Shown here piece by piece: positions 34,669-46,027 of a DNA stretch of 64,000 nucleotides. Under the pieces are notes generated by a model. The model was given only the letters and a program-made list of their open reading frames with translations. It made no database searches and was not told the origin of the DNA. Positions within the stretch are counted from its first letter, which is position 1. Each line of letters begins with the position of its first letter. Position numbers and translations under genes: made by a program. This stretch comes from Allobosea sp. Root483D1 (GTDB taxonomy: Bacteria > Pseudomonadota > Alphaproteobacteria > Rhizobiales > Beijerinckiaceae), in contig NZ_LMJW01000015.1 of the NCBI RefSeq assembly GCF_001429505.1, forward strand, positions 1-64,000, given 5' to 3'.

Positions 34669-37600
34669 TGGATGCGAGCCTTATTCAGACCGTCGCGGCG
34701 GATCCGGCGGATCCGCAATGGTACAAGGATGCGGTGGTCTATCAGCTCCACGTGAAATCCTTCTTCGATGCGAATGGTGACGGAATCGGCGATTTTCCGG
34801 GACTGATGGCTAAGCTCGATTATATCGTCGAGCTTGGCGCCACTGCGGTCTGGCTGCTGCCCTTCTATCCCTCGCCCCGCCTCGACGACGGCTACGACAT
34901 TTCCGAGTACAAGGCCGTCCATCCGGACTACGGCACGGCTGCGGATGTCAGGCGCTTCATCCGGGCTGCGCATGAGCGCGGCCTACGCGTCATCACCGAG
35001 CTCGTCATCAACCACACCTCGGACCAGCATCCCTGGTTCCAGCGAGCTCGCCTCGCCAAGCCGGGCTCGGCGCACCGCAATTTCTATGTCTGGTCCGACG
35101 ACGACAAGCTTTATTCCGGCACGCGCATCATCTTCCTCGACACCGAGCGCTCGAACTGGACCTGGGACCCGGTGGCGAAAGCCTATTTCTGGCATCGCTT
35201 CTACTCGCATCAGCCGGATCTCAATTTCGACAACCCGGCCGTACTGAAAGCGGTCTTGGGCGTGATGAAGTTCTGGCTCGAGCTCGGCGTCGATGGCTTG
35301 CGTCTCGATGCGGTGCCCTATCTGATCGAGCGTGACGGGACCTCGAACGAGAATCTGCCGGAAACGCACGACATCCTGCGCAGGATCAGGGTCGAGCTCG
35401 ATGCGACTTTCCCGAACCGCATGCTGCTGGCCGAGGCCAATATGTGGCCGGAGGACACGCAGGCCTATTTCGGCGCCGGCGACGAATGTCATATGGCGTT
35501 CCATTTCCCGCTGATGCCGCGGATGTACATGGCGATCGCGCAGGAGGACCGGTTTCCGATCACCGACATCATGCGGCAGACGCCGGACATTCCGGCGAAC
35601 TGCCAATGGGCGATCTTCCTGCGCAATCATGACGAGCTGACGCTCGAAATGGTGACGGACAAGGAACGCGACTATCTCTGGAACTTTTACGCATCCGACA
35701 GACGGGCCCGCATCAATCTCGGAATCCGGCGAAGGCTGGCGCCGCTGCTCGAACGCGACAGGCGCCGCGTCGAGCTGATGACCAATCTGCTGTTGTCGAT
35801 GCCGGGTACGCCGGTGATCTACTACGGCGACGAGCTCGGCATGGGCGACAACATCTTCCTCGGCGATCGCGATGGCGTGCGCACCCCGATGCAATGGTCG
35901 CCGGACCGCAATGGCGGGTTCTCGGTGGCCGATCCCGCAAGCCTCGTGCTGCCGCCGATCATGGATCCGCTCTATGGCTTCAGCGCTGTTAATGTCGAGG
36001 CGCAGACGCGCGATCGCCATTCGCTGCTGAATTGGACCAAGCGCATCCTCGCCGTCCGCAAGGAACACCAAGCCTTTGGACGGGGAACGCTGCGCTTTCT
36101 CTACCCGAAGAACCGCAAGGCCTTCGCCTACCTGCGGGAGCATGACGGCGAGACGATCCTGTGCGTCTCGAACCTGTCGCGCTCGGCGCAGGCTTTCGAG
36201 CTCGATCTGGCGGAATTCGCCGGCCGCCATCCCGTTGAGATGCTCGGCAATTCGGTCTTCCCTGCCATCGGGCAACTCACCTATCTGATGACGCTACCGC
36301 CCTACAGCTTCTACTGGTTCCTCCTGGTGGAAGGTGCGCAGGCCCCGTCGTGGCATGCGCAGGCGCCGGAGCCGATGCCCGACTACACGACCTTCGTGCT
36401 GCGCGGCGGGCCCGACGAGATGATCACGCCGCAGCACCGGCGCGAATTCGAGACAAACATCCTGCCGCCTTACCTCGCCAAGCGGCGCTGGTTCGCGGCC
36501 AAGGACCAGAAGCTCGAAAGCGCGCGCGTGGCCCTGACGGCGCGCATCGGGCCCAATCGGGAGATGGCGCTCGTTGCGGTCGAGGCGACGCATGGCGGCG
36601 GCGGCGAGCGCTATCTCCTGCCGCTTGGCATCAGCTGGGACGAGGATGTCGCCACGGCGCTGCCGCAGCAACTCGCTCTCGCGCGCGTGCGCCGCGGCCG
36701 ACGCACCGGATTTCTGACCGACGCCTTCGCGCTATCGGGTTTCATCCATGAACTGCTTTCTCTCCTCAAGGTCGGCGCGGAGGTCAGGAGCGCGGCAGGA
36801 GTGGTCTCGTTCAGGCCGACACCGGCGTTCGACGCGGTCGAACTCCTGCCGGACGATCCTGTGCGGTGGCTTTCGGCCGAACAGTCGAACTCCTCCGTCG
36901 TCGTCGACCACAAGGTGATGCTGAAACTGTTCCGGAAACTCGCGCCTGGCCGCCATCCGGAGGCCGAGATGATGCGAGCGCTGACCGAGCGCGGCTTCGC
37001 CAACGCGCCGGCCCAGCTCGGCGAGATTGTACACGTGCCGGAGGAGGGTGAGGAGGAGGTGCTGGGGGTGGTGCAGGCCTTCATCCCCGGCGAGGGTGAT
37101 GCCTGGGACTGGACAGCGTCCTATCTCGGCCGGGTTCTCGACGAGCTCTCTCGAGAGGGCGCCGATCTCGCCGACCTGCTTTCGACATTCGAAAGCTTCG
37201 CGGCGATTCTCGGCCGGCGCCTTGGCGAGATGCATGTCGCGCTGTCGCAGCCGACCGATGACGAAGCATTTGCCCCGGTTTCGGCTGATAGCGCGCAGGT
37301 CGAGCGCTGGACCAAGCGGGTCGAGGGCCGCATTCAGGCGGCCTGCGACAATCTGGAGCGGCAGCGCGAGCTGTTGGGCGAGGACGAGCAGGCCCTGGCC
37401 AAAGGATTACTCGGGCGCCGGAAAGCCTTGCTCGCGCTGGTGAGACGGCTGTGCAAGGCGGGCCAGGGCAGCCTGCTTCATCGCATCCATGGTGACTTCC
37501 ATCTCGGCCAGACCCTGGTTGCGAGCGGTGACGTGATGATCATCGACTTCGAAGGCGAGCCCTCGCAACCGCTGGCCGAGCGCCGAGCCAAGGACAGTGG

Positions 37601-37955
37601 CTGGCGCGATGTCGCTGGCATTCTGCGCTCGTTCGACTATGCGCTTGAGGCAGCGAGCCGCAGTCCTGCCGCTGTGAGTCAAGATGGTGCATACGCGACG
37701 CTCGCGACGGCGTTCAGGGACAGGATGCCGCAGGCTCTGCTGCAGGCCTATTCCGAGGCCACTGGCGCGCAGGGCAACTGCCGTTCGCGAGATAGGGCGG
37801 GAGATACGGCACTGCTCGATCTCTTCATGCTGGAGAAGGCCGCTTACGAGATCAACTACGAGGTCAGCAATCGGCCTGACTGGCTCGGCGTACCCTTGCG
37901 CGGCTTGACTGATCTCATGGACCGATTGCTAAGCGGGGACGCTGCCGATGATTGA
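34665..37955 (+). CDS. treS: Trehalose synthase-maltokinase fusion (TreS-Mak), 1096 aa
   Basis: Bifunctional fusion: TreS interconverts trehalose and maltose, and the C-terminal maltokinase phosphorylates maltose to the GlgE substrate. TreS part (about 1-560): [29 protein letters not shown], Asp215 in [10 protein letters not shown], Glu257 in [11 protein letters not shown], Asp323 in [10 protein letters not shown]. Maltokinase part (about 600-1096): [15 protein letters not shown] cap, [12 protein letters not shown], and the kinase loop [14 protein letters not shown] (Asp944) with IDFEGEP. The ATG overlaps the glgE stop, and the last 8 bases overlap glgB, so the three proteins are translationally coupled and likely made together. 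Confidence 0.96.
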   Translation: MMDASLIQTVAADPADPQWYKDAVVYQLHVKSFFDANGDGIGDFPGLMAKLDYIVELGATAVWLLPFYPSPRLDDGYDISEYKAVHPDYGTAADVRRFIRAAHERGLRVITELVINHTSDQHPWFQRARLAKPGSAHRNFYVWSDDDKLYSGTRIIFLDTERSNWTWDPVAKAYFWHRFYSHQPDLNFDNPAVLKAVLGVMKFWLELGVDGLRLDAVPYLIERDGTSNENLPETHDILRRIRVELDATFPNRMLLAEANMWPEDTQAYFGAGDECHMAFHFPLMPRMYMAIAQEDRFPITDIMRQTPDIPANCQWAIFLRNHDELTLEMVTDKERDYLWNFYASDRRARINLGIRRRLAPLLERDRRRVELMTNLLLSMPGTPVIYYGDELGMGDNIFLGDRDGVRTPMQWSPDRNGGFSVADPASLVLPPIMDPLYGFSAVNVEAQTRDRHSLLNWTKRILAVRKEHQAFGRGTLRFLYPKNRKAFAYLREHDGETILCVSNLSRSAQAFELDLAEFAGRHPVEMLGNSVFPAIGQLTYLMTLPPYSFYWFLLVEGAQAPSWHAQAPEPMPDYTTFVLRGGPDEMITPQHRREFETNILPPYLAKRRWFAAKDQKLESARVALTARIGPNREMALVAVEATHGGGGERYLLPLGISWDEDVATALPQQLALARVRRGRRTGFLTDAFALSGFIHELLSLLKVGAEVRSAAGVVSFRPTPAFDAVELLPDDPVRWLSAEQSNSSVVVDHKVMLKLFRKLAPGRHPEAEMMRALTERGFANAPAQLGEIVHVPEEGEEEVLGVVQAFIPGEGDAWDWTASYLGRVLDELSREGADLADLLSTFESFAAILGRRLGEMHVALSQPTDDEAFAPVSADSAQVERWTKRVEGRIQAACDNLERQRELLGEDEQALAKGLLGRRKALLALVRRLCKAGQGSLLHRIHGDFHLGQTLVASGDVMIIDFEGEPSQPLAERRAKDSGWRDVAGILRSFDYALEAASRSPAAVSQDGAYATLATAFRDRMPQALLQAYSEATGAQGNCRSRDRAGDTALLDLFMLEKAAYEINYEVSNRPDWLGVPLRGLTDLMDRLLSGDAADD

Positions 37956-40143
37956 CAGAGTGGCAGAGCGGATTCCGCCGCTGGATCCGGAGATTGCGAC
38001 TGCCCTCGCGCATGGGCAGTTCGGCGATCCCTTTGCCGCGCTCGGCCCGCATCGCGGTCCCGATGGACGTTTCGTCCGCGTGTTCCTGCCTGGCGCTTGG
38101 TCCGTCGCCGTGCTGCAAGGCGAACAGCGCGAGCGCACCGAGCTGACGTCGCGCGAGCCAGCCGGATTGTTCGAAGGCGCGATCGGAGAGGGCGATTACC
38201 TTCTTTCGATTGCCTGGCCTGGCGGCGAGCAGATCACCGAGGACCCTTATTCCTTCGGTCCGCTCCTCGGCGATCTCGACCTTCATCTCATCGGGGAGGG
38301 CAGGCACCAGCGGCTGGCGGATGCGCTCGGCTCAAATCTCGTCACGGTCGATGGTGTGCAAGGCACCCGCTTCGCTGTCTGGGCGCCCAACGCCCGGCGC
38401 GTCGCGGTGATCGGCGCTTTCAATAGCTGGGATGGTCGCCGCCATGTCATGCGCCGGCGCGGCGGCAGCGGCATCTGGGAACTGTTCATCCCGCGGCTTG
38501 GCAGCGGCGAGCTCTACAAATACGAGATCGTCGACCGGCACGGCCGTGTCCTGCCGCAGAAGGCCGACCCGGTTGCGCGGACTGCGGAGCCGCAGCCGGG
38601 TACGGCCTCGGTGGTGCCGCGTCAGCCATCGCATGTCTGGCGCGACGGCGAATGGATGAGTTCTCGCGCCACCCGACAGAACGAACGGGCACCAATCACG
38701 ATCTACGAAATTCACGCCAGCTCTTGGACGCGCGGTCCGAACGGGACGACGCTCGACTGGCGCGGTCTGGCGGATCGTCTCGTGCCTTACGCCAAGGAGA
38801 TGGGCTTTACCCATGTCGAGCTCCTGCCGGTGGCGGAGCATCCGTTTACCGGCTCCTGGGGCTATCAACCGCTCGGCCTGTTCGCCCCGACCCGACGCTT
38901 CGGCGATCCGGAGGATTTTGCGATCTTCGTCGATGCCTGCCACCAGCAGGGGATCGGCGTGATCGTCGACTGGGTGCCGGCGCATTTCCCGTCCGACGCG
39001 CACGGCTTGGCGCGCTTCGACGGAACCGCGCTCTACGAGCACGAGGATCCCAGCGAAGGCTTCCACAAGGACTGGAACACGCTGATCTACAATTTCGGTC
39101 GCCGCGAGGTCGCCGGCTTCCTGATCGGCAGCGCGCTGCACTGGCTCGAGCATTTTCATGTCGACGGCCTGAGGGTCGACGCCGTCGCCTCGATGCTCTA
39201 CCGCGACTACAGCCGCAATCCCGGCGAATGGCGGCCGAACATCCATGGGGGACGCGAGAATCTCGAGGCGATCGACTTCCTGCGCCACCTCAATGCGGTG
39301 GTGGCGGAGCGGCATCCCGGCGCAATCATGATCGCCGAGGAATCGACGGCCTGGCCGGGAGTGACGCGCAGGTCCGAAGAGGGCGGCCTCGGCTTCAACT
39401 TCAAATGGAACATGGGCTGGATGCACGACACGCTGCACTATCAGGCGCGTGATCCGATCCATCGCCGGCACCATCACGACGAGATGACCTTCGGCCTGGT
39501 CTATGCCTTCGCCGAACATTTCGTGCTGCCGCTCTCGCATGACGAGGTGGTGCACGGTAAAGGCTCGCTGCTCGGCAAGATGCCAGGCGACCGCTGGACC
39601 AAGCTTGCCGGCCTGCGCGCCTATTTCTCGTTCATGTGGACCCATCCCGGCAAGAAGCTTCTCTTCATGGGTGGCGAGATCGCGCAGGAACGCGAATGGG
39701 ACCATGACGGCGAGATTGATTGGGACCTGCTTCGGGATCCCGGCCATGCCGGCGTGCAGCGCCTGATCAAGGATCTCAATCGAATCTATTGCGAGCAGCT
39801 CGCGCTGCACGCTACCGATTCCGACCCGAGCGGCTTCCGCTGGGTGGTGCAGGACGATCGGGAGAACAGCGTCTACGCCTTCCTTCGTCAGCGACCCGGC
39901 TCGCCGACCGTGCTGGTCGTGGCGAACCTGACCTCGGTGCCGCGGCTGGGCTACAGATTAGGCGTGCCGCAAGCCGGCCGCTGGCGCGAGATCCTCAACA
40001 GCGATTCGATCTTTTATGGCGGCTCTGGCATCGGCAATGGCGGTGATGTCGAAACCGTCGACGCCCCCGGCCATGGCCATTCGACCAGCCTCGAACTGAC
40101 GCTGCCGCCGCTCGCTACATTGATCCTCATGCCTGTCACCTGA
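37948..40143 (+). CDS. glgB: 1,4-alpha-glucan branching enzyme GlgB, 731 aa
   Basis: GlgB makes alpha-1,6 branches in glucan. N-terminal carbohydrate-binding modules (about 25-220: [13 protein letters not shown], then [27 protein letters not shown]) precede the GH13 barrel: [24 protein letters not shown], Asp411 in [17 protein letters not shown], Glu464 in [10 protein letters not shown], Asp532 in [14 protein letters not shown]. Length is normal for GlgB. It overlaps treS by 8 bases and ends the glgE-treS-glgB operon, the typical GlgE-pathway arrangement. Confidence 0.97.
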   Translation: MIDRVAERIPPLDPEIATALAHGQFGDPFAALGPHRGPDGRFVRVFLPGAWSVAVLQGEQRERTELTSREPAGLFEGAIGEGDYLLSIAWPGGEQITEDPYSFGPLLGDLDLHLIGEGRHQRLADALGSNLVTVDGVQGTRFAVWAPNARRVAVIGAFNSWDGRRHVMRRRGGSGIWELFIPRLGSGELYKYEIVDRHGRVLPQKADPVARTAEPQPGTASVVPRQPSHVWRDGEWMSSRATRQNERAPITIYEIHASSWTRGPNGTTLDWRGLADRLVPYAKEMGFTHVELLPVAEHPFTGSWGYQPLGLFAPTRRFGDPEDFAIFVDACHQQGIGVIVDWVPAHFPSDAHGLARFDGTALYEHEDPSEGFHKDWNTLIYNFGRREVAGFLIGSALHWLEHFHVDGLRVDAVASMLYRDYSRNPGEWRPNIHGGRENLEAIDFLRHLNAVVAERHPGAIMIAEESTAWPGVTRRSEEGGLGFNFKWNMGWMHDTLHYQARDPIHRRHHHDEMTFGLVYAFAEHFVLPLSHDEVVHGKGSLLGKMPGDRWTKLAGLRAYFSFMWTHPGKKLLFMGGEIAQEREWDHDGEIDWDLLRDPGHAGVQRLIKDLNRIYCEQLALHATDSDPSGFRWVVQDDRENSVYAFLRQRPGSPTVLVVANLTSVPRLGYRLGVPQAGRWREILNSDSIFYGGSGIGNGGDVETVDAPGHGHSTSLELTLPPLATLILMPVT

Positions 40144-40344
40144 TCGGCTGCCCAAGCTTCCTCCGGAAGCGCGGCGAAGCTGGGACGGCATCGCATCAAT
40201 GCCGTTGTCTGGAAGACGGCTCAAAGCGATCAACCCGTGGTCCGCGCCTGACTAACGCTCGCTACCGAACCGATCGCGAGTGGTGGGAACCTGACACCGA
40301 ACCGCGCGCTTTAGTTCCAGATTGCCGACCTTCGCGAGGACGTC

Positions 40345-41202
40345 ATGCAACAGCACCCGCAGCCACCCTTCCCCAAGCAGCAGCAGGATATGCCCGGGGC
40401 CACCGGACAGATGGCACCCCAGCCGGATCATGGCGAGCATTCCTACAAAGGCTCGGGCAAGCTTACCGGCAAGCGGGCAATCATCACGGGTGCCGATAGC
40501 GGCATTGGCCGGGCGGTGGCGATCGCCTATGCGCGTGAAGGGGCCGATCTCCTGCTGTCCTATTTGAGCGAGGACAAGGATGCGGCCGAGACTAAGCATT
40601 GGATCGAGAAGGAGGGGCGCAAGGCTGTGCTGGTTCCCGGGGACATCCAGTCGCCGGACCATTGCCAGATGATCGTCGACACCGCGCTGCGGGAGCTCGG
40701 TGGCATCGATATCCTCGTCAACAATGCCGCCCATCAGGCGACCTTCAAGGCCATCGAGGAAATCAGCGACGAGGAGTGGGATCTGACCTTCAAGGTCAAT
40801 ATCCATGCAATGTTCTATCTGACCAAGCGGGCGGTGCCGCATATGGGGGAGGGCAGCGCGATCATCACCACCACGTCGATCAACTCAGACATGCCCAATC
40901 CGACGTTGCTCGCCTATGCCGCCAGCAAGGGCGCCATCCAGAACTTCACCGCCGGCCTGGCGCAGCTCCTGGCCGAGCGAGGGATTCGCGCCAACACCGT
41001 CGCGCCAGGACCGATCTGGACGCCGCTCATCCCGTCGACCATGGATGCGGAGAGGGTCTCGAACTTCGGCAAGCAGGTGCCGATGAAGCGCCCAGGCCAG
41101 CCGGCCGAGCTGGCGACTGCCTATGTCATGCTCGCCGATCCTCTCTCCAGCTACGTGTCCGGTGCGACGATCGCCGTGACCGGTGGAAAACCGATCCTTT
41201 AG
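40345..41202 (+). CDS. SDR-family oxidoreductase (YghA/general stress type), 285 aa
   Basis: Short-chain dehydrogenase with a Pro/Gln-rich N-terminal arm (MQQHPQPPFPKQQQDMPG...) typical of the YghA/YdaD stress-associated group. NAD(P)-binding motif AIITGADSGIGRAVAIAYA, then DILVNNAAHQATF, active-site Ser in TTTSIN and YAASKGAIQNF (Tyr-x3-Lys), with SYVSGATIAVTGGKP at the end. Substrate unknown. A degenerate EcfG-like site (GGAAC 40286-40290, N16, CGCT) lies 35 bases upstream. The treZ gene begins 33 bases after the stop and may be co-transcribed. Confidence 0.9.
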   Translation: MQQHPQPPFPKQQQDMPGATGQMAPQPDHGEHSYKGSGKLTGKRAIITGADSGIGRAVAIAYAREGADLLLSYLSEDKDAAETKHWIEKEGRKAVLVPGDIQSPDHCQMIVDTALRELGGIDILVNNAAHQATFKAIEEISDEEWDLTFKVNIHAMFYLTKRAVPHMGEGSAIITTTSINSDMPNPTLLAYAASKGAIQNFTAGLAQLLAERGIRANTVAPGPIWTPLIPSTMDAERVSNFGKQVPMKRPGQPAELATAYVMLADPLSSYVSGATIAVTGGKPIL

Positions 41203-41235
41203 GACATGCGGATGCGGTGAATCAGGGAGTTCGAG

Positions 41236-43005
41236 ATGCCCTTGGCCGAAACCCACCCTCGCTCGTCGCAGCATGTTCGTCCAGCGCCTGACGGACCCCG
41301 CTACGGCGCCTGGCGAGCGGGAAGCGAAGCCGTCTTCCGCATCTGGGCGCCGGCTGTCGCGCAACTCTCGATCGAGATCGATGGGAACGCAGTGGTGCCG
41401 ATGGCTCCGCTCGCCGATGGCTGGCACGAATATCGGGCCGAGCTTCCGTTCGGGACGCGCTATCGATACCAGCTGCCTGATGGAACTGTCGTATCCGATC
41501 CGGCTTCTCGGCGGCAGGAAGGTGGGGTCCATGGCGAGAGCGTACTGGTTTCGCCGGACGACTACACGTGGCGCTGCGCCGGCTGGCGCGGGCGTCCGTG
41601 GCGAGAAACGGTCCTCTACGAATTACATGTTGGGCTGTTTGGCGGCTTCGCCGGCGTCGAGCGCGAGCTGCCTCGGCTGGCGGATCTGGGCATCACAGCG
41701 ATCGAGCTGATGCCGATCGCCGACTTTCCCGGCAGCCGGAATTGGGGCTATGACGGCGTGCTGCAGTTCGCCCCCGCCGCGGCGTACGGGACCGCAGCCG
41801 AGCTCAAGAGCCTGATCGACCGTGCTCACGAGCTCGGGCTCAGCGTCCTGCTCGATGTCGTATTCAATCATTTCGGCCCGGATGGCTGCTACCTGCACAC
41901 CCACTCGCCGGAATTCTTCAAGAGCGGGAGCCAGACGCCCTGGGGTGCGGGCATCGATTTTGACCGGTCCGAGGTCCGCGGCTTCTATCGCGCCTGCGCC
42001 CTGCAATGGCTCGACGAGTTCCGCTTCGATGGGCTGAGATTTGATGCGGTCCACGCCATCCCATCGGCCGAGTTCCTGCTTGAGCTCGAGCGCGACATCC
42101 GCGCGGCGCTGCCGCAAGAGCGGCACATACATCTCGTCGTCGAGAATGAGGATAATGACGCCGATCTGCTCGGCGCATATGACGCGCAATGGAATGACGA
42201 TTTCCATCATGCCATCCATGTGCTGCTGACCGGCGAGACACAAACCTACTACGGAAGCTTCGCGCCCGAGCCCCTCCACCATCTTGCCCGGATTCTCGAG
42301 AGCGGATTCGCCTTCCAGGGGCAGGTGGCGCCCAGCCGCGGGCGAGCGCGCGGCAAACCGAGCGGGCATCTGGCGCCGAGCCGCTTCGTCAATTGTCTGC
42401 AGAACCACGATCAGATCGGCAACCGGCTCTTCGGCGAGCGGCTGCTCGCGCTGGCGGAGCCCGGCCAGGTCAAGGTCGCAGCGGCTCTGCTGCTGCTCAA
42501 TCCGCAGATCCCGATGCTGTTCATGGGCGAGGAGCATGGCAGCCGCACGCCCTTCCATTATTTCACCGACCACAATGAGGAGCTTGCGCAGGCTGTTCGC
42601 GAAGGGCGCAAGCGCGAATTCGAACATGAGGACCATGACGGCGACCCGCTCGCGCTCGATCCCAATGCGCCCGAGACCTTCGAAGCCTCGCGCCCGCAGC
42701 CCGGTGACGAGGCCGATGAGTGGCTCGCCCTTTATCGCGAGCTGATCGACATCAGACGCAGCCTGATCGTGCCCGATCTCGATGATTGCGGTAGCGCCGG
42801 AGCCGAGCCGCTCGGCGCGCAGGCGGTAAAGGCTGCCTGGCGTCTGGGTGGCCGCTCGCTCGTCCTGCTCGCAAACTTCGCCGACGAGCCGGTCGAAACG
42901 GCATTGCCCGCAGGCCGGCCGATCTTCTCGCTCGGGGTCGTCGCCGCCCAGGCTGATCGAGTGAAGCTGGAAGGGCCGTCGTTCCTGGCGATCCTGTCCG
43001 ACTGA
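41236..43005 (+). CDS. treZ: Malto-oligosyltrehalose trehalohydrolase TreZ, 589 aa
   Basis: TreZ releases trehalose from the maltooligosyltrehalose made by TreY. An N-terminal beta-sandwich (AVFRIWAPAVAQLSIEIDG) precedes a GH13 barrel with ETVLYELHVGLFGGFAGVE, IELMPIADFPGSRNWGYDG, Asp270 in GLRFDAVHAI, Glu303 in LVVENEDND and Asp392 in LQNHDQIGNR, then LLLLNPQIPMLFMGEEH. Start at 41236 follows GGGAG. It converges with treY, with only six bases between the two stops, so the two pathway genes are in tail-to-tail order rather than one operon. Confidence 0.95.
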   Translation: MPLAETHPRSSQHVRPAPDGPRYGAWRAGSEAVFRIWAPAVAQLSIEIDGNAVVPMAPLADGWHEYRAELPFGTRYRYQLPDGTVVSDPASRRQEGGVHGESVLVSPDDYTWRCAGWRGRPWRETVLYELHVGLFGGFAGVERELPRLADLGITAIELMPIADFPGSRNWGYDGVLQFAPAAAYGTAAELKSLIDRAHELGLSVLLDVVFNHFGPDGCYLHTHSPEFFKSGSQTPWGAGIDFDRSEVRGFYRACALQWLDEFRFDGLRFDAVHAIPSAEFLLELERDIRAALPQERHIHLVVENEDNDADLLGAYDAQWNDDFHHAIHVLLTGETQTYYGSFAPEPLHHLARILESGFAFQGQVAPSRGRARGKPSGHLAPSRFVNCLQNHDQIGNRLFGERLLALAEPGQVKVAAALLLLNPQIPMLFMGEEHGSRTPFHYFTDHNEELAQAVREGRKREFEHEDHDGDPLALDPNAPETFEASRPQPGDEADEWLALYRELIDIRRSLIVPDLDDCGSAGAEPLGAQAVKAAWRLGGRSLVLLANFADEPVETALPAGRPIFSLGVVAAQADRVKLEGPSFLAILSD

Positions 43006-43011
43006 AGACGC

Positions 43012-45585
43012 TCATCGCTGGGCGATCGCGACGCGGCACGGAAAATCGCCGCTCGGCCCACCCGGCGCCAAGGCATCGCCGGACACCGCGGCGCCGATGA
43101 TCGGTGTCCACTCGGCGCCGATCGTCGGCAATTCAATCCTCGTGTCCTGCCACCACGCAGCCGAAAGCGTGAGCTCGGCTGTGACCATCGCGGCGCATCG
43201 CAATGGAGCGACGACGAGAAGGGCCGTATCCTGCGTCTCGCGCAGGAAGGCGACGACATCATCCTGTCTCACGCCGGTCACCGATAGCGGACGATAGGTC
43301 GCCCCGACGAAGAGATCCGGCCTCTCACGCCGCGCCTGGAGCAGCCGATGCAACACCTGCTGCTTGATCCGGCCGTCGTGCCAGTTACGGCGGAGCTCGC
43401 ACTCCTCCGCGCCGGAAGCCAGGGCCTGTTGGCGTATGGTGAAGTCGACCGGCCGGCGGTTATCCGGGTCGACCATGCTCAGATCCCAGAATTCGGTGCC
43501 CTGATAGGTATCGGGCACACCGGGCACCGTGCATTGCAGGATCAGTTGCACGATACCACCGAGCGCAGCGGCAGGCGCGATCGTCCCGACATAATGCTCG
43601 ACCGATTGAAGGAAGGCGGCGCTGGGCGAGGGATCGAGCGCCGCACGCAGGAACTGCTCCGCGGCCTGCTCATAGCTCTCATTGGGCGAGACCCAACCGG
43701 TTTTCAGCTTCGCTTCGCGCAAGGCCTTGACCCACCATGCACTTAGCCGGTCGGCGAATTTCCCAGACAGTGCCGAGCCGTCGAGTGGCCAGCTGCCGAC
43801 GAGCATCTGGTAGAACTGATATTCGTCGCCTCGGTCGAGCTCGTCCGGGCGGATGGCCTCGTTCTGGGCGAACCATCCCTCGACGGTCTCCCGCCAGCGT
43901 GGTGCATCCTCACTGATGACGGCGAGGCGTGCACGGACATCGGCCCCTCGCTTGTGATCGTGGGTCGCCAGGGCGAGCATTGAGCGGGGCTGGACCGCTG
44001 CTCGCTCCCGCATCAGCTCATGGAATTCCGCGACTGGCAGCGATAGCCGCGCCGCGTCGAAGCCGACATCGTTGCGCGACAGCAGCCGCCCGTATCGGTA
44101 GAAGGCGGTGTCCTCGACGCTGCGCGCGGCCAGCGGCGAGGTCAACTGATTGAAGCGCCGCACGGCGGAACTGCGTAAATCGGCTGGAAGCCCTGGCTCG
44201 GAGCCGATCATAGCCGCGCTGATGAAATCGAGTGCCAGATGCTCCGCCTGCGGGTGTGCCCGCGCCGTTTCGAGCGCGGCCTGGAAGAACGGGCCGGGCT
44301 CTTCGATCCCGCCGGCGCCGGTCAGATAGGTGCGATAGCTGTGCATGTTGCAGACGAGCGCCGCCGTCGCTCGCCGCATCGCGCCGCGCGGAATGTCGAC
44401 ATCGCGGCCGGCCTTGACCGCCAGCGCCACCAACCTGTCGACGACATATTCGAGCTGGCCTTCGAAGCCGTGTTCGAGAACCTCGCGGCGGGCGCTCTGC
44501 TCCTCGTCGACGAAGGCGGCGGGACGACCGCTGAGCTCGGACCAGAACGTTGCCAAGATCGGTTCGGAGCCACCGTCATGGAGCACGGCGTCGACCTGAT
44601 CCATAAAATCATAGCCGGTCGTGCCGTCGACACCCCAGCCCGCGGGCAGGGACTCGCCGGGCGCCAGGATTTTCTCGACGATCAACCAGGCAGGACCCGG
44701 CATCGCCCAACCTGGCCGCTTTGGTGACAAGCCATCGAGCCGCGCGCGGAGTTTCGCGCAATAACTCGCCGGATCGGCGAGCCCATCGACATGGTCGATC
44801 CGCAGACCGTCGATCAGCCCTTCCTCGTAGAATGCGAAAGCAAGGTGATGGGCGGCCTCGAAGGCGTTCGGCTCCTCAATCCGGATGCCGGCGAGCTGGG
44901 TGATTTCGAAGAAGCGGCGCCAGTTCAGCCTGTCCGAGGCGTTGCGCCAGTAGTCGAGATGATAGTGCTGGCGCTCGATCAGGGCCCGCAGCCTGTCGGG
45001 CTCGCGATAAGCAGCCTGTCCGGCCAACTGGATTTCCCCATCGTCCTCCACGCGCAACGGGAGCAGATGCTCGCCGTAGCGCAGGGCGTAGCCTTGCCGG
45101 GCCGGGTCCTCGATCAGCGTCAGCTTTCCCTGGCCAAGCGCATCGTTAAAGGGCTCGCCGAGGAACGGCACATGGATGCGCCCGGCGAGAACCGGATCGC
45201 GCTCGTCGAAATCGACGTCGAACCAGGTCGCATAGCGGCTGCCTCGCCCGTGCTTCAGCAGGTCCAGCCACATAGCGTTGTCGTCGCCGCCCACCGCCAC
45301 GTGGTTTGGTACGATATCGAGGATGATGCCGATGCCTTCACGGCGGAACGCTTCGGCCATCGCTCGGAAATCATCGGCCCCGCCAAGCTCGGGATTGATT
45401 TCGTCATAGCTGATGACGTCGTAGCCGTGCAGCGAGCCGGCACGCGCCGCCAGGATCGGTGACGAATACACATGGCTGACCCCGAGCTGCCGCAGATAGG
45501 TAGCCAGGCCGAGAGCCGCCTCAAAGGTAAAGCCCCGGTGGAACTGCAGCCGATAGGTGGACCGCACCGCATTCGATCGTCGCAA
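43012..45585 (-). CDS. treY: Malto-oligosyltrehalose synthase TreY, 857 aa
   Basis: TreY turns the reducing end of an alpha-1,4-glucan into a trehalose unit. Markers are TYRLQFHRGFTFEAALGLATYLRQLGVSHVYSSPILAARAGS at the start, DIVPNHVAVGGDDN, GLRIDHVDGLADP (nucleophile Asp near residue 265), WLIVEKIL (acid Glu) and LATHDHKRGADVRARL (third Asp), then PDTYQGTEFWDLSMVDPDNRR. Upstream lies a near-consensus site CGAAC-N16-CGTT (45650-45626) 40 bases from the start, one base off the EcfG pattern. Partner of treZ, which it converges with. Confidence 0.95.
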   Translation of the reverse strand: MRRSNAVRSTYRLQFHRGFTFEAALGLATYLRQLGVSHVYSSPILAARAGSLHGYDVISYDEINPELGGADDFRAMAEAFRREGIGIILDIVPNHVAVGGDDNAMWLDLLKHGRGSRYATWFDVDFDERDPVLAGRIHVPFLGEPFNDALGQGKLTLIEDPARQGYALRYGEHLLPLRVEDDGEIQLAGQAAYREPDRLRALIERQHYHLDYWRNASDRLNWRRFFEITQLAGIRIEEPNAFEAAHHLAFAFYEEGLIDGLRIDHVDGLADPASYCAKLRARLDGLSPKRPGWAMPGPAWLIVEKILAPGESLPAGWGVDGTTGYDFMDQVDAVLHDGGSEPILATFWSELSGRPAAFVDEEQSARREVLEHGFEGQLEYVVDRLVALAVKAGRDVDIPRGAMRRATAALVCNMHSYRTYLTGAGGIEEPGPFFQAALETARAHPQAEHLALDFISAAMIGSEPGLPADLRSSAVRRFNQLTSPLAARSVEDTAFYRYGRLLSRNDVGFDAARLSLPVAEFHELMRERAAVQPRSMLALATHDHKRGADVRARLAVISEDAPRWRETVEGWFAQNEAIRPDELDRGDEYQFYQMLVGSWPLDGSALSGKFADRLSAWWVKALREAKLKTGWVSPNESYEQAAEQFLRAALDPSPSAAFLQSVEHYVGTIAPAAALGGIVQLILQCTVPGVPDTYQGTEFWDLSMVDPDNRRPVDFTIRQQALASGAEECELRRNWHDGRIKQQVLHRLLQARRERPDLFVGATYRPLSVTGVRQDDVVAFLRETQDTALLVVAPLRCAAMVTAELTLSAAWWQDTRIELPTIGAEWTPIIGAAVSGDALAPGGPSGDFPCRVAIAQR

Positions 45586-45689
45586 GTAGACCCCCTCGGC
45601 TTTCCAGCAATTGGCTCATTTGCTCAACGTGCGAACTGACCAGCAGTTCGGTTGCGGTAGCGAGCGGCAAAATAAGGAGCCGCGGCATC

Positions 45690-45714
45690 GGAACCGCCGC
45701 TTCGCCGCCGCGTT
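45690..45714 (+). promoter_or_regulatory. EcfG-like promoter (GGAAC-N16-CGTT)
   Basis: Exact consensus: GGAAC 45690-45694, CGTT 45711-45714, 19 bases before the ATG at 45734. It supports the small gene there as real. Confidence 0.65.
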
Positions 45715-45733
45715 TGAGTAATGGAGGTACTCC

Positions 45734-46027
45734 ATGCACATTGCGCCGATCAGATCGCCCCTCGACATGGCGCGTGCGCAAGCGCGCCTCGCCGCCTTGG
45801 CAGCTTTGACCCGGGGGGCGGAGGAAGAGCTCGAATATGCGGCCCTGCGCGACGCGGTCGAGCATTACCGCTGCATCACCGAACGCGTCGCCGAGGGATC
45901 ACCCGCCGGCCGGGACCGGCCCGGACGCCGTAGAACGCGAGCCGAACCGTCAGCCTCGCCGCGCGAGCTGAGCGAGCCTGCGGTCGACGGCAGAATCATC
46001 GAGCAGATCGGCAGCGCTCCCCGCTAG
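45734..46027 (+). CDS. Small unknown protein overlapping the malQ 3' end, 97 aa
   Basis: ATG at 45734 has GGAGG six bases upstream and an exact EcfG-like promoter. The N-terminal half is helical (MHIAPIRSPLDMARAQARLAALAALTRGAEEELEYAALRDAVEHYR) and faintly resembles the N-terminal linker helices of HigA-type antitoxins, though no helix-turn-helix follows. The C-terminal ~40 residues are Arg/Glu/Pro-rich and lie antisense to the malQ 3' end (78-base overlap of convergent genes). No toxin partner is next to it. Function unknown. Confidence 0.6.
   Translation: MHIAPIRSPLDMARAQARLAALAALTRGAEEELEYAALRDAVEHYRCITERVAEGSPAGRDRPGRRRTRAEPSASPRELSEPAVDGRIIEQIGSAPR

Noticed and set aside
34983-36275. 430-codon minus-strand frame
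   Set aside because: Lies wholly antisense within treS, whose catalytic motifs are intact; composition rich in His/Arg/Val as in antisense shadows.
38332-39810. 492-codon minus-strand frame
   Set aside because: Antisense shadow of glgB, with no recognisable motif.
40286-40310. EcfG-like site before the SDR gene
   Set aside because: GGAAC-N16-CGCT deviates in the -10 element; mentioned under the gene but not counted.
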